Below, one piece after another: positions 7,729 to 17,025 of a stretch of DNA of 44,024 nt. The notes beneath the pieces are model-generated. The model searched no databases, was not told the origin of the DNA, and saw nothing but the letters and a program-made list of their open reading frames with translations. The DNA lies in the NCBI RefSeq assembly GCF_000420525.1, contig NZ_ATVC01000013.1, forward strand, positions 1 to 44,024. Reading direction: 5' to 3'. The position numbers and the translations under genes are program-made. Numbering within the stretch: the stretch's first letter is position 1; each line of letters starts with the position of its first letter. This stretch comes from Aquaspirillum serpens DSM 68. Lineage in GTDB: Bacteria; Pseudomonadota; Gammaproteobacteria; Burkholderiales; Aquaspirillaceae.

Positions 7729-9080
7729 CACTCTGCCTGAGCCAGTTGCACTGGCAGCTGTCGCAACATGGCGAGCTGCTGTTGATAGCGTTGTCCAACT
7801 TGTTTGAATTGGGCTAAGGCTGGGCCGCTTAAAGGTGGTGTCTTGAGCACGGTACTGCTTGGATCAACCGGTTGTTGATTGACTCGGACTTCAAAATGCA
7901 AATGTGGGCCGGTTGAACGACCCGTATTGCCAACATACCCAATAATGTCGCCTTCTTTTACCGTTTTGCCGGGTTTGGCCTGTTCACCAAAACGGGATAA
8001 GTGGGCATACAGCGTTTGATAACGGGTTTGGTGGCGCAAGGTAACAACATTGCCATAGCCATCTTGATATTCGGCACTGACCACTTGACCGGCGGCGGGA
8101 GCTCGCACTGGGGTACCGATGGCGGCGGCGTAGTCAACCCCTTGGTGCATCCGTAAGCTGCCTAATACCGGATGTACGCGAATACCAAAACCGGAGGTAA
8201 TCCGTGCGCCTTCAACTGGTTCGACGGTAAAACCTTGTTTTAAGGGTTGGCCGTTGCTGTCGTAATAGCTACCGGATTCACTGTCATGTTGATGATAAAA
8301 GGCAGTGAAGGTTTGTTTGTCTTGTTGCACATGTGCAGCCAGCACTTGGCCATAGCCGATTAAATCCCCTTCGTAATACAGCCGTTCAAATACCACTTGC
8401 ACGCTATCGCCACTGCGTAAGCTCTGCAGTGCCATGCGGTCGGAGAAAATTTCTTGCAGCTGTTGTAAGACTTCTCGCGGCAGATCGGCGCGTTGGGCGG
8501 CTTGTTGGAAAGATTGTTTCCCCTGTAAGCGAATGTGTGCCACGCCCTCTAAGCGGCGCGGTTCAATCGCATCAGCATGGGTTTGCCAATTGCCATCACG
8601 ACGCTGTAGCCACACCAATTGCGTTTCGCCTTGGGCGTCATCTTTCAGAAAGCGCACCGCGAATAATTGGCCTTGGTCGTTGGTTTGCACATGTAAAGTG
8701 GCACCGGCTGGCAATTTGAGCAAATCTTTCGACATCTCATCTTGTTGCAACAAGCTTGCGCTGTCTGCCCGTTGAATGCCAAGCCGACTCAAGACTGTCA
8801 ATAAGCGGTCACCGCGTTGAATAATCTCGGCTCGCCAATAGCGATTGCCACTCATCGGCAAGGTATTAACAGTAGGTAAAGCAAGGCTTTCGGTGATCCA
8901 TGCTCGATTGGGCGTCGCTTCGGTGGCGCTATTCGGCGCGATGGCAAAAGCCGTGGCCATTGCTAAAGCCGGTACAATTGCGGTTGCACTGAGCCAAGCA
9001 AGATGACTGCGCCAAGGGCTATCTTGATCGAAGAGAAAAGTCGCTTTTTGCGCTTGCGTGAGGGGTTTGCGATAATCCAT
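7728..9080 (-). CDS. M23 family murein DD-endopeptidase (MepM-like)
   Basis: Membrane-anchored periplasmic zinc peptidase that should cut murein cross-links. With the start at 9080 (450 residues) there is a short cytoplasmic tail, one membrane helix near residues 27-48, an OapA/LysM-like region (GDRLLTVLSRLGI), and the C-terminal LytM/M23 domain. The zinc ligands are visible in MHQGVDYAA (His-x3-Asp) and HLHFEV (His-x-His). GYVGNTGRSTGPH is the usual lead to the last motif. A start 14 codons upstream (9122) is possible; neither has a clear ribosome site. The stop overlaps anmK. The gene is divergent from tyrS. Confidence 0.9.
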   Translation of the reverse strand: MDYRKPLTQAQKATFLFDQDSPWRSHLAWLSATAIVPALAMATAFAIAPNSATEATPNRAWITESLALPTVNTLPMSGNRYWRAEIIQRGDRLLTVLSRLGIQRADSASLLQQDEMSKDLLKLPAGATLHVQTNDQGQLFAVRFLKDDAQGETQLVWLQRRDGNWQTHADAIEPRRLEGVAHIRLQGKQSFQQAAQRADLPREVLQQLQEIFSDRMALQSLRSGDSVQVVFERLYYEGDLIGYGQVLAAHVQQDKQTFTAFYHQHDSESGSYYDSNGQPLKQGFTVEPVEGARITSGFGIRVHPVLGSLRMHQGVDYAAAIGTPVRAPAAGQVVSAEYQDGYGNVVTLRHQTRYQTLYAHLSRFGEQAKPGKTVKEGDIIGYVGNTGRSTGPHLHFEVRVNQQPVDPSSTVLKTPPLSGPALAQFKQVGQRYQQQLAMLRQLPVQLAQAE

Positions 9081-9221
9081 GCCTGTTTCGCTGCATTGCA
9101 GGATAGCTAATAAACGATGCATCCTAGCAGAAAGCTGCCAGCGGTGAAACTAGCGCGACTGGCAGATATTCAAAAGAAAACAAATGCTTGGCTATGGTTA
9201 AGTCATTTAGGACAACACATT

Positions 9222-10424
9222 ATGAATGAAGCATTACAAGCACAACTCGACATCATTCGTCGTGGTGCAGATGAAGTATTGATTGAAGCCGAATTGGTGG
9301 CCAAGTTACAGGAAAATCGCCCATTACGAGTCAAAGCCGGCTTTGACCCGACGGCACCCGATTTACATTTAGGCCATACCGTGCTGTTAACCAAAATGCG
9401 CCAACTCCAAGACATCGGGCATCACATCATGTTCTTGATTGGTGACTTTACCGGCATGATTGGCGATCCCTCTGGCAAAAATACCACCCGTCCACCGCTA
9501 ACGCCGGAACAAGTGCAAGCCAATGCTAAAACTTATACTGAACAAGTGTTCAAAATTCTCGATCCAGAAAAAACCGAAATTTTTTTTAACTCCCACTGGT
9601 TAGGTCAGTTGGGCGCGGATGGGATGTTGAAGTTGGCCGCCAGCACCACAGTGGCGCGGATGTTAGAACGCGATGATTTCCATAAGCGTTTTCACAGCAA
9701 CCAGCCAATTTCCATCCATGAATTTATGTATCCACTGATGCAAGGTTATGACTCGGTGGCAATGAAGGCCGACATTGAGTTAGGCGGAACGGATCAGAAA
9801 TTCAATTTGCTGATGGGTCGCACTTTGCAACAACAGCACGGGCAAAAGCCGCAGTGTGTGATTATGATGCCGTTGTTAGAGGGTTTGGATGGCGTCAACA
9901 AGATGTCTAAATCGTTGGGCAACTACATCGGGGTGTCTGAACCGGCGAACGAAATTTTTGGTAAAACCATGTCGGTGTCTGACACCTTGATGTGGCGCTG
10001 GTTTGATTTGCTGTCGTTGCGTTCGACCCAAGAGATTGCCACGTTGAAAGCGGAAGTCGAAGCCGGTCGCAATCCACGCGATGCGAAAGTGATGCTGGCG
10101 CAAGAACTGGTGGCGCGTTTCCACGATCAAGCCGCTGCCGAAGCGGCATTGGCCGATTTTGAAGCCCGTTTCCAGAAAAACGCCATTCCAGATGACCTGC
10201 CCGAGATCACGGTCATCTCTGAAGGTGGGCAGATTGCGATTGCACGCTTATTAAAAGAAGCTGGTTTGGTTGCCAGTACGTCGGAAGCCTTGCGAATGAT
10301 TGACCAAGGTGCGGTCAAAGCCGATGGTGAACGGGTGAGTGATAAAGCTTTGCAATTGGCGACGGGGGCTTGCATCGTGTTCCAAGTCGGTAAACGTAAA
10401 TTTGCTAAGGTGACTGTCGCTTAA
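9222..10424 (+). CDS. tyrS: Tyrosyl-tRNA synthetase
   Basis: Class I aminoacyl-tRNA synthetase that charges tRNA-Tyr. The 400-residue protein has HLGH (49-52) as the HIGH signature after [15 protein letters not shown] at 227-231, and a C-terminal S4-like RNA-binding domain ([20 protein letters not shown]). This layout fits the TyrZ/TyrS2 branch. The ATG at 9222 has an AGGA-type ribosome site and matches the family N-terminus ([15 protein letters not shown]); the frame extends upstream without family likeness. The stop TAA overlaps the next ATG by one base (TAATG at 10422-10426). Confidence 0.97.
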   Translation: MNEALQAQLDIIRRGADEVLIEAELVAKLQENRPLRVKAGFDPTAPDLHLGHTVLLTKMRQLQDIGHHIMFLIGDFTGMIGDPSGKNTTRPPLTPEQVQANAKTYTEQVFKILDPEKTEIFFNSHWLGQLGADGMLKLAASTTVARMLERDDFHKRFHSNQPISIHEFMYPLMQGYDSVAMKADIELGGTDQKFNLLMGRTLQQQHGQKPQCVIMMPLLEGLDGVNKMSKSLGNYIGVSEPANEIFGKTMSVSDTLMWRWFDLLSLRSTQEIATLKAEVEAGRNPRDAKVMLAQELVARFHDQAAAEAALADFEARFQKNAIPDDLPEITVISEGGQIAIARLLKEAGLVASTSEALRMIDQGAVKADGERVSDKALQLATGACIVFQVGKRKFAKVTVA

Positions 10425-11449
10425 TGCGTGCTTTAACGCTATTGATCCCTGGCTTGGCGTGGCCGCATGATGATGCGGCTGCCGTCTATCGCCATCTGGA
10501 AGCGCCGTGGCTGGCCCGTTGTTTGGGTCGCAGTCGCCTACAAGCTATCTCCCATTCACGAGCAGCGTATTATCAGACGTGGTTTGGGGTGTCTGAAGCA
10601 GCCGAGGTTGCCTTATCTGCCCATTACGATGGGCTGTCGATTGATGACGGCTATTATCTGCGTGCCGATCCAGTGCATGTCCAAATTACCCAAGAGGGGA
10701 TGCGGCTGGTAGGGCCGGATGTGTTGACCTTCTCTTTGGCCGAGGCGGAAGCGCTGGCCGCGACATTAAATGCCAGCTTTGCCGACGAAGGGATCCAGTT
10801 TTTCACCCCGACGCCCGATCGCTGGTATGCCCGCCTTCTCGCACCGCCACAGGCCACGTTTACACCATTGCAACGGGCTATTTTGCGAGAGATGCGACAG
10901 GCGATGCCGAGCGGTGCCGAGGGTAAGCGGTGGTCGCGTTATCTCAATGAAGTGCAGATGTTGTGGTTTGAACATCCGGTCAATCAACAACGCGAACAAC
11001 AGGGCGAACCGGCATTAAACAGTATCTGGTTTTGGGGTGAAACCACGCCATTGCCAGCGCAAGTCGCTACACCGCCCTTTTCTCATGTCGCCACCGACCA
11101 ACCGGTTTTGGCTGCCTTGGCACAACTCAGCCACACCCCACTCGACAATGCGCCATATAACTATGCAGCGGCGGCAGCGGCTTGGCCGGAACGGGCTGAG
11201 GTGGTGATTGAATTAGACAGCCTCGATTGTCCGGCGCGTTATGAAGACGTCTATCAATGGTTGCAGCGTATGGCTACCTTAGAAGAAAACTGGTTTGCAC
11301 CGGCATGGCAGGCGTGGTCGAGTGGTAAATTGCAACAATTCACCATCATTGCGCCAGATCATAACGGTTTTGTGGCACAGCTCACCGCTGGTATGCGTTG
11401 GCAAATTTGGCGGCGGCCCCGCCCTCTCACGGTATTTTCAGCAGAATAG
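10424..11449 (+). CDS. RpfE-type / phosphoglycerate-mutase-like conserved protein
   Basis: A 341-residue cytoplasmic protein without membrane segments. It resembles the proteobacterial group annotated as RpfE-type regulatory proteins or cofactor-independent phosphoglycerate mutase-like proteins. Supporting features are the N-terminal LLIPGLAWP, the conserved YYLRADPVHVQ, and RWSRYLNEVQMLWFEHPVN followed by NSIWFWGETTP. The following recJ gene matches the rpfE-recJ order known from other proteobacteria. Biochemical function is unproven; I see no complete metal-binding set of a real iPGM. It is coupled to tyrS by a one-base overlap. Confidence 0.75.
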   Translation: MRALTLLIPGLAWPHDDAAAVYRHLEAPWLARCLGRSRLQAISHSRAAYYQTWFGVSEAAEVALSAHYDGLSIDDGYYLRADPVHVQITQEGMRLVGPDVLTFSLAEAEALAATLNASFADEGIQFFTPTPDRWYARLLAPPQATFTPLQRAILREMRQAMPSGAEGKRWSRYLNEVQMLWFEHPVNQQREQQGEPALNSIWFWGETTPLPAQVATPPFSHVATDQPVLAALAQLSHTPLDNAPYNYAAAAAAWPERAEVVIELDSLDCPARYEDVYQWLQRMATLEENWFAPAWQAWSSGKLQQFTIIAPDHNGFVAQLTAGMRWQIWRRPRPLTVFSAE

Positions 11450-11459
11450 GAAGCAAGCG

Positions 11460-13154
11460 ATGGCAGAGATTGAGGTACGTCCAGTGCCAGAGAGCGTAAC
11501 GCGCTTACAACAACAGGGGATATCGCCGTTGCTGGCGCGGATTTTTGCTGCCCGAGGGGTACAAGATGGCGCTGAGCTGGAAACTCGCCTCAATCGTTTA
11601 GTGCCATTTCAACAACTGCGCAATATCGAAGCAATGGCGCGGCGGTTGGCGGATGCAATTGCTGCCCAACAAACCCTAACCGTGATTGCTGACTATGATG
11701 CCGATGGTGCAACGGCGTGTGCTTGTGCGGTGCGTGGCTTGCGTGCAATGGGCGCACAGGTGAATTATCTGGTGCCCAATCGCTTTGAATATGGTTATGG
11801 CCTGACTCCCGAGATTGTTGATCTTGCCTTACAGGTCTGCCAACCCACGCCACAGCTATTGTTGACGGTCGATAACGGCATTGCCAGTGTCGAAGGCGTT
11901 GAACATGCCCATCGTTTGGGTCTAGAAGTCCTGATTACCGATCATCACCTACCTGGTGAGCAAGTGCCTGACACCTTGATTGTCAACCCGAACCAAACCG
12001 GCTGTTCCTTTCCCAGCAAGCATCTGGCTGGGGTCGGGGTGATGTTTTATGTGTTGATGGCCCTACGCGCTGAATTGCGGCAGCGTGGTGCATTCACCAC
12101 ACAGGCAGAGCCTAATTTGGCGCAATGGTTGGATTTGGTTGCCCTCGGTACGGTGGCGGATGTGGTGCGCTTGGATGCCAACAATCGTATTTTGGTGCAA
12201 CAAGGTTTATTGCGGATGCGGCAAGGGCAATGTGCCGAGGGGATTCGTGCCTTGTTTGAAGTCAGTGGCCGCCAGCTTGGCCGTGCCAGTGCCTTCGATT
12301 TGGGTTTTACCCTCGGCCCGCGCTTAAATGCCGCTGGCCGATTAGATGATATGAGCGTGGGCATTGAATGTCTGTTGACTGATGATCGACAACGGGCACA
12401 ACAGTTGGCGCAACAACTCGATGAACTCAACCGCGAACGGCGACAAATTGAAGGCGGTATGCAGCAAGAGGCATTAGCCGCTTTGCCTGATAGCTTAGAC
12501 GACAGCCGCTATAGCGTGGCGATGTTTCGTGATGATTGGCATCAAGGGGTGGTGGGTATTGTCGCTGCACGCCTACGTGAACGTTTCCACCGGCCTTGCT
12601 TTGTATTTGCTCCGGCTGACGTCGATCAAATCAAAGGCTCGGGCCGTTCGATTCCGGGGTTTCATTTGCGCGATGCGGTGGATTGGATTGCCAAACGCCA
12701 TCCCGATTTAATTCAACGCTTTGGCGGCCATGCGATGGCGGCGGGGGTGGCCTTACGCGAGCAAGATTTTCCACGCTTTGCGGCGGCATTCGAAGAAGTT
12801 GCACAATTATGGTTGGATGAACACCATCTCACCCGCCGTATTGAAACCGATGGCGCTTTGTTGGCGCAGGAGATGACCTTACAACAGGCGGAGGAATTGG
12901 ATAGCTTGATTTGGGGGCAGGGTTTTCCGCCACCCTTATTCAGTGGCGAATTTACTGTGCTTGAACAGCGCGTGGTGGCAGAAAAACATCGTAAGTTAAG
13001 CTTGGGTTATGCCGGCCAAACATGGGATGCGATTTTCTTTAACCATCCCGATCCCTTACCCAATGCCATCCAAGCCGTGTATCAACTACAAGTCAACGAG
13101 TTCCGTGGGCAACGGCGGGTACAACTATTGTTGCAACACGCCACACCCGTTTAG
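11460..13154 (+). CDS. recJ: Single-stranded-DNA exonuclease RecJ
   Basis: 5'-3' ssDNA exonuclease used in recombination, mismatch and base excision repair. The 564-residue protein carries the DHH phosphoesterase motifs in order: DYDADG (78-83), DNG (138-140), DHH (161-163), GTVADVV, then GPRLNAAGR. The DHHA1 domain follows with GGHAMAAG (422-429), and then a C-terminal OB-like segment. The ATG at 11460 follows TAGGAAGCAAGCG, which gives a usable ribosome site 10 bases after the rpfE-type stop. The last four bases overlap the convergent double-receiver gene. Confidence 0.96.
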   Translation: MAEIEVRPVPESVTRLQQQGISPLLARIFAARGVQDGAELETRLNRLVPFQQLRNIEAMARRLADAIAAQQTLTVIADYDADGATACACAVRGLRAMGAQVNYLVPNRFEYGYGLTPEIVDLALQVCQPTPQLLLTVDNGIASVEGVEHAHRLGLEVLITDHHLPGEQVPDTLIVNPNQTGCSFPSKHLAGVGVMFYVLMALRAELRQRGAFTTQAEPNLAQWLDLVALGTVADVVRLDANNRILVQQGLLRMRQGQCAEGIRALFEVSGRQLGRASAFDLGFTLGPRLNAAGRLDDMSVGIECLLTDDRQRAQQLAQQLDELNRERRQIEGGMQQEALAALPDSLDDSRYSVAMFRDDWHQGVVGIVAARLRERFHRPCFVFAPADVDQIKGSGRSIPGFHLRDAVDWIAKRHPDLIQRFGGHAMAAGVALREQDFPRFAAAFEEVAQLWLDEHHLTRRIETDGALLAQEMTLQQAEELDSLIWGQGFPPPLFSGEFTVLEQRVVAEKHRKLSLGYAGQTWDAIFFNHPDPLPNAIQAVYQLQVNEFRGQRRVQLLLQHATPV

Positions 13155-13960
13155 CCGCCCGAGGTTAAGACTTGTAACACTAATTCGCGAACACGCGAAG
13201 GATCGAACGGTTTATCAAAAATCGCCGATACGCCGGCTTGTTCGACTGCTGCTAGCCGGCTCTCGTCTTGTTCACTTGAGACCATCAACACCGGCACTGA
13301 GGCTTGCCAGCTTTGTTGGCGGATATATTCGACCAAGGCTCGGCCGTCCATTTCCGGCATGTTGTAGTCGGTGACAACAAGATCGACATAATTTTCTGAC
13401 AATACCGCAACGGCTTCTTTGCCGTTGCCGGCTTCAAAAAAGTTTTGAATTTTTAGCTGTTCAAAGACATGACGGATAAAATGCCGCGCCGAACGGCTGT
13501 CATCCACAATCAACACCCTCAGTGCATCAAAATCAAGCTCGATGGGTAGGGCATTGTTGGTGGGGGCGATATATTCGAGGGTGGCACGCAGCGCGGTGGC
13601 CAGTTGAAAGTCAGTGAACGGCTTAGGCAAGATGGCAGAGGCGCCGGATTGACGGACAGGTTCTAACACCTGTGGGCGGGTTTCACTAGAAATCAGAATA
13701 AAAGCGAGATCGGCAAGAAACGGTGCTTCACGGATTTGTGTAATTAAATCAGAGCCCGACATATCAGGTAGATACATGGCACTGATCAGTAGATCGACAG
13801 GGGCGCGTTCTAGTTCGACTAAGGCTTCTTGTCCCTGACAAACATGCCTCACCATGACGACGCCTTGTTTTGCTAAATGCTCCTGAATTAAGCGTGCTTG
13901 AATCAGAGAGGGTTCAACCAGCACAACAGAAATATCTTGCAAAGTGTTGACGAAGCTCAC
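13151..13960 (-). CDS. Tandem receiver (REC-REC) response regulator, first REC degenerate
   Basis: A 269-residue protein made of two CheY-like receivers and no output domain. The second (from about 147) is complete: DD153-154, phospho-acceptor Asp198 in VVTDYNMPEMDG, Ser228/229 and Lys250 in FDKPF. The first (from about 10) has VEPS where the acidic pair should be, and Ala61 at the phospho-acceptor position (LLISAMYLPDMSG), while keeping the Lys of PKPF. It is therefore expected to bind or regulate without being phosphorylated. No kinase is adjacent. Its last codons overlap the recJ stop on the other strand. Confidence 0.9.
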   Translation of the reverse strand: MSFVNTLQDISVVLVEPSLIQARLIQEHLAKQGVVMVRHVCQGQEALVELERAPVDLLISAMYLPDMSGSDLITQIREAPFLADLAFILISSETRPQVLEPVRQSGASAILPKPFTDFQLATALRATLEYIAPTNNALPIELDFDALRVLIVDDSRSARHFIRHVFEQLKIQNFFEAGNGKEAVAVLSENYVDLVVTDYNMPEMDGRALVEYIRQQSWQASVPVLMVSSEQDESRLAAVEQAGVSAIFDKPFDPSRVRELVLQVLTSGG

Positions 13961-14111
13961 GGCGGTTCCTTAGCGAAAGAATCTGGCTGCAACGATTATA
14001 ACGACCATCTACAAAAATGACATGATGCGAAAAGAAAAGAAAATGAGGTATTACACGAGTATTTTTCAAATAAGACAAAAAATAATATAAATTCGTGTTT
14101 TGTAGTATGAC

Positions 14112-14158
14112 AAAAAACAAAAAAGCGACAGTTTATCCATTCGACTGTCGCTTTTTTC
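14112..14158. terminator. Terminator downstream of the second PpiC gene
   Basis: A 12-13 base-pair stem, AAAAAGCGACAG (14120-14131) with CTGTCGCTTTTT (14145-14156), encloses a 13-base loop. On the minus strand it is followed by a long T-run (GTTTTTTG), which suits termination of the leftward foldase gene. It is symmetric enough to act in both directions. Confidence 0.85.
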
Positions 14159-14190
14159 AATCAGGTTGGCAGCGCAGTTGCTGCAACACA

Positions 14191-14985
14191 TCAATTCACT
14201 TTAGCTGTTTGTTTCAGCTGGTTGAGATGTCCTTGCAGACGCTCATTCTGAATTTGTTGTGTCAACTGGGCGCGGATGCCTTCCAATGGTGGGAATTCGG
14301 TATCACGAACATCACCCAACTGAATAATATGCCAACCAAACTGGCTCTTGACTGGGGTGGCTGTGATTTGTCCGCGTTCGAGCTTCATCATGGCGGCAGC
14401 AAAAGCTTGGTCGAGCACATTTGGCATCATCCAGCCTAAATCACCGCCTTTTTCTTTGCTACCTGCATCCAACGACTTGGCTTTTGCCAATTCATCAAAG
14501 CGTTTGCCTTTTTTCAGGTCTTCCAACAACGCCACGGCTTCGGCTTCAGTTGCCACTAAAATATGGCGTGGGTGGTACTCTTTTTGTGCCATTTGTGCTT
14601 TTAAGCGTTCATAGCGGGTACGCAATTCGGCTTCGCCGATTGGATTGGTACGGACCCAGTTACGCACATACATATTAGCTAACAAACGGGCAGATAAGCC
14701 TTCTAATTCGGCTTTGTACTCGGCTGTTTTATCCAAACCTTTTTTCGTGGCTTGCTGGCGCAACAATTCGGTCATGATCAGTTCATCACGCACCATCGCC
14801 CGCACTTCGGCGGTATCTGGCTGACCTTGACTGGTCAATTGACGCATCATCGCTTCGGCACGGGCTTGTGGGATGGCCATGCCGTTTACGGTGGCAACGG
14901 TGTTATTCGATGCTGCCAATACAGAAGCACTACAGCCAACAGCAAGGACGGCAGCAAGAACAGTTTTTGAAAACAGATTACGCAT
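14191..14985 (-). CDS. Periplasmic PpiC/parvulin-type peptidyl-prolyl isomerase (copy 2)
   Basis: A 264-residue exported foldase. Signal peptide MRNLFSKTVLAAVLAVGC with likely cleavage after SVLA. It is followed by a SurA-like N-terminal helical region (VNGMAIPQARAEAMMRQL) and one parvulin domain from about 145: PRHILVATEAEA, FDELAKAKSLD, GGDLGWM, FGWHIIQL. These help periplasmic and outer-membrane proteins fold. It is a clear paralogue of the next gene. A start 19 codons upstream would run through a terminator-like hairpin, so I chose 14985, although no Shine-Dalgarno is visible there. Confidence 0.9.
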   Translation of the reverse strand: MRNLFSKTVLAAVLAVGCSASVLAASNNTVATVNGMAIPQARAEAMMRQLTSQGQPDTAEVRAMVRDELIMTELLRQQATKKGLDKTAEYKAELEGLSARLLANMYVRNWVRTNPIGEAELRTRYERLKAQMAQKEYHPRHILVATEAEAVALLEDLKKGKRFDELAKAKSLDAGSKEKGGDLGWMMPNVLDQAFAAAMMKLERGQITATPVKSQFGWHIIQLGDVRDTEFPPLEGIRAQLTQQIQNERLQGHLNQLKQTAKVN

Positions 14986-15000
14986 AGGGAGATTTTTCTT

Positions 15001-15028
15001 ATCAGAAAACGGCCCGTTGAGACGGGCC
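15001..15028 (-). terminator. Terminator/attenuator between the two PpiC genes
   Basis: On the minus strand a perfect 7-base-pair stem GGCCCGT/ACGGGCC with a CTCA loop is followed by GTTTTCT. It lies after the stop of the first foldase gene and just before the second one's start. It could end the first transcript or set the ratio of the two proteins. Confidence 0.65.
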
Positions 15029-15054
15029 ATTGAGATCAACAAAACGAGATCAGC

Positions 15055-15849
15055 TTACTGGATTTTTGCTTTGTTGCGCAGTTCGATTAACACTTTTTCG
15101 ATTTGGGCGCTTTGCATTTGACGCTGTAGCTGTGGGCGCACTTCTTCGAAAGTTGGCACTTTAGCATCGCGAATGTCTTCAACTTTAAAGACATGGAAGC
15201 CAACATCAGAGCGCAGGGCTTGGCTGCTGACTTGGTTTTTACCCAAGGCTTTGAGCGCATCGGCTAACTGTGGTGGTACTGCGCCGAGGTTGACCCAGCC
15301 CATTTCACCGCCAGTCCGTTTTGCTGCAGGGTCTTTCGATTTTTGCTTGGCCAATTCGTCAAACTTGCCGCCTTTTTTCAGTTGGCTAATGATTTCTTGT
15401 GCTTCGGCTTCGCTGTTCAACACGATTTGGCGTGCACGCATTTCTTTTTGGCCAGCCAAACGAGCTTTGATGCGGTCATATTCGGTTTTGACCTGTGCTT
15501 CGCTCACCGGATTTTGTTTTGCAATATCTTCAAACAAGGCCTGTTGTAACAAGTCCTTGCGGAAAATTTCCATGCGAGTTTTGAATTCAGACGTTTTTTC
15601 TAAACCACGGCGATTGGCTTCTTGCAAGATGACGGTGCGGTTAATCATCTGTTGTTTCAGCTCGGCACGCAATTCTGGCGAATCTTTTACCCGTCCACCG
15701 CTGCTATTGACCACTTGTTGGGCAAACGCATCTAATTCCGCTTGTGGAATCTCTGTGCCATTGACGACTGCGGCCACTTTATCGTTAGCGAAGGCGGCGG
15801 TACTTAAGCTGGCAGCCAAACATAAAGCAGCGATTTGAGTCAGACGCAT
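15055..15849 (-). CDS. Periplasmic PpiC/parvulin-type peptidyl-prolyl isomerase (copy 1)
   Basis: A 264-residue exported parvulin. Signal peptide MRLTQIAALCLAASLSTAAFA with cleavage after AFA. It is followed by the SurA-like segment (VVNGTEIPQAELDAFAQQV) and the isomerase domain: ARQIVLNSEAEA, FDELAKQKSKD, GGEMGWVNLG, VGFHVFKVED. It shares this plan along its whole length with the downstream copy, so they are tandem duplicates that have since diverged. AAAGGACC precedes the ATG. The bolA-yciI-yciB neighbours fit a known betaproteobacterial arrangement. Confidence 0.92.
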   Translation of the reverse strand: MRLTQIAALCLAASLSTAAFANDKVAAVVNGTEIPQAELDAFAQQVVNSSGGRVKDSPELRAELKQQMINRTVILQEANRRGLEKTSEFKTRMEIFRKDLLQQALFEDIAKQNPVSEAQVKTEYDRIKARLAGQKEMRARQIVLNSEAEAQEIISQLKKGGKFDELAKQKSKDPAAKRTGGEMGWVNLGAVPPQLADALKALGKNQVSSQALRSDVGFHVFKVEDIRDAKVPTFEEVRPQLQRQMQSAQIEKVLIELRNKAKIQ

Positions 15850-15872
15850 ATCAGGTCCTTTAAGACAAATTC

Positions 15873-15898
15873 AGAAAAAAGCAACCACTGGTGGTTGT
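15873..15898 (-). terminator. Terminator after bolA
   Basis: On the minus strand AACCA-CCAG-TGGTT forms a short hairpin, extended by C and G on the outside, followed by GCTTTTTTC. It sits right after the bolA stop, so the foldase genes probably have their own promoter. Confidence 0.65.
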
Positions 15899-15899
15899 A

Positions 15900-16163
15900 T
15901 TAAATTTCACCAGGAGCATAAGTTTTAAGTGCTAGGGCATGGATAGTATGCGGCATTAAGTCCTGCAACAAGTCATACACTTGGCGATGGCGAGCTATGC
16001 GGTTTTTCCCGACAAAAGCGGCGCTGACAATCGTCAACGTATAGTGTCCACCCCCGCCTGCAGCACCGGCATGGCCTTGATGGGCGGCGCTGTCATCATC
16101 AAGATCACACAACTCTGGTTGCAATACGGTTAAACGCTGATGGATTTCTTGTGCGACATCCAT
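15900..16163 (-). CDS. BolA family protein
   Basis: An 87-residue BolA-like protein. The C-terminal part RHRQVYDLLQDLMPHTIHALALKTYAP is the family signature, with the helix-turn-helix-like segment and conserved Arg/His residues. GGGGHYTLTIVSAAFVGKNRIARH supplies the beta strand and the region where cluster ligands lie in BolA-monothiol glutaredoxin complexes. Members of this family help in iron-sulfur cluster trafficking and stress morphology. It directly abuts yciI, with no intergenic bases. Confidence 0.9.
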   Translation of the reverse strand: MDVAQEIHQRLTVLQPELCDLDDDSAAHQGHAGAAGGGGHYTLTIVSAAFVGKNRIARHRQVYDLLQDLMPHTIHALALKTYAPGEI

Positions 16164-16463
16164 TTATGGCAAAACCTTTTTAAATGGTTTGACCTCAACC
16201 GATGCATATACCCCTGCTGCTAAGTAGGGATCGGCATCTGCCCACGCTTGCGCTTCGGCCAAAGAAGGAAACTCCGCCACAATCAAGCTGCCTGTAAAAC
16301 CTGCTGCACCCGGATCGGGGCTGTCGATAGCAGGCAAGGGGCCGGCCATGATTAAGTGACCTTCGGTTTGTAGCGCTTGCAACCGTGCCAGATGTGCTGG
16401 CCGGCTTGCTAAACGTTGCGCGAGTGAGTCGGGGACATCGTTCCCCAAAATCATATACAACAT
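16164..16463 (-). CDS. yciI: YciI family protein
   Basis: A small cytoplasmic protein of 99 residues with a dimeric alpha-beta (ferredoxin-like) fold of unknown enzymatic function. Visible features are [31 protein letters not shown] (positions 1-31), [33 protein letters not shown] and [14 protein letters not shown]. These follow the YciI/YCII pattern, including the Asp/His region. The ATG at 16463 overlaps the yciB stop (TGATG), so it is translationally coupled; a GTG three bases upstream is the alternative. Confidence 0.9.
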   Translation of the reverse strand: MLYMILGNDVPDSLAQRLASRPAHLARLQALQTEGHLIMAGPLPAIDSPDPGAAGFTGSLIVAEFPSLAEAQAWADADPYLAAGVYASVEVKPFKKVLP

Positions 16464-17002
16464 CACGTTTTATCGTCTTCCATATAACGTGCCAGCACAA
16501 CACCCTGTGCTAACACAAAAGCAAACATCAATCCCATGCCACCAAATAGCTTGAAATTGACCCAGACTTCTTCACTGAACTGATACGCCACGAACAGATT
16601 TAAGCCACCCATCGCCAAGAAAAAGCCCACCCACGCCAGTGTCAAACGCGACCACAGTGGCTCGGGCAGATTGAGGTGTTGACCTAACATGGCGCGTAAA
16701 GGTTGCCGCCGCAAGACCCAATGCGCAAAAGCAAGGCCAAGCCCCATCAACCAATACAGCACAGTGGGTTTCCACATAATAAAAGCTTTATTGTGCAATA
16801 ACAGTGTGGCACCACCGAGGACTAACATCAGGGCAAGTGATACCCATTGCATGGTTTCAACCCGTCGGGTCCGTAACCAACTGATGCCGACTTGTAAACA
16901 GGTAGCGACAATGGCAACACCCGTCGCAATAAACATGTCGCGGGTGAGGTAAAACGCAGCAAAAAACAGGATGACCGGAAAGAGGTCGGAGAGAAATTTC
17001 AT
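16463..17002 (-). CDS. yciB: Inner-membrane-spanning protein YciB (septation protein A)
   Basis: A 179-residue polytopic inner membrane protein with about five hydrophobic segments. [17 protein letters not shown] at the N-terminus, the middle segment [40 protein letters not shown] and [16 protein letters not shown] are typical of YciB/IspZ. The family is linked to cell envelope integrity and septum formation. It heads the compact yciB-yciI-bolA unit with overlapping stops and starts. Confidence 0.94.
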   Translation of the reverse strand: MKFLSDLFPVILFFAAFYLTRDMFIATGVAIVATCLQVGISWLRTRRVETMQWVSLALMLVLGGATLLLHNKAFIMWKPTVLYWLMGLGLAFAHWVLRRQPLRAMLGQHLNLPEPLWSRLTLAWVGFFLAMGGLNLFVAYQFSEEVWVNFKLFGGMGLMFAFVLAQGVVLARYMEDDKT

Positions 17003-17025
17003 AGTGAACGATTATCCTCGCAAGC

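Noticed and set aside
15173-15838. 221-codon plus-strand frame
   Set aside because: Antisense to the first PpiC gene, with Ser/Cys-rich translation; no independent signal.
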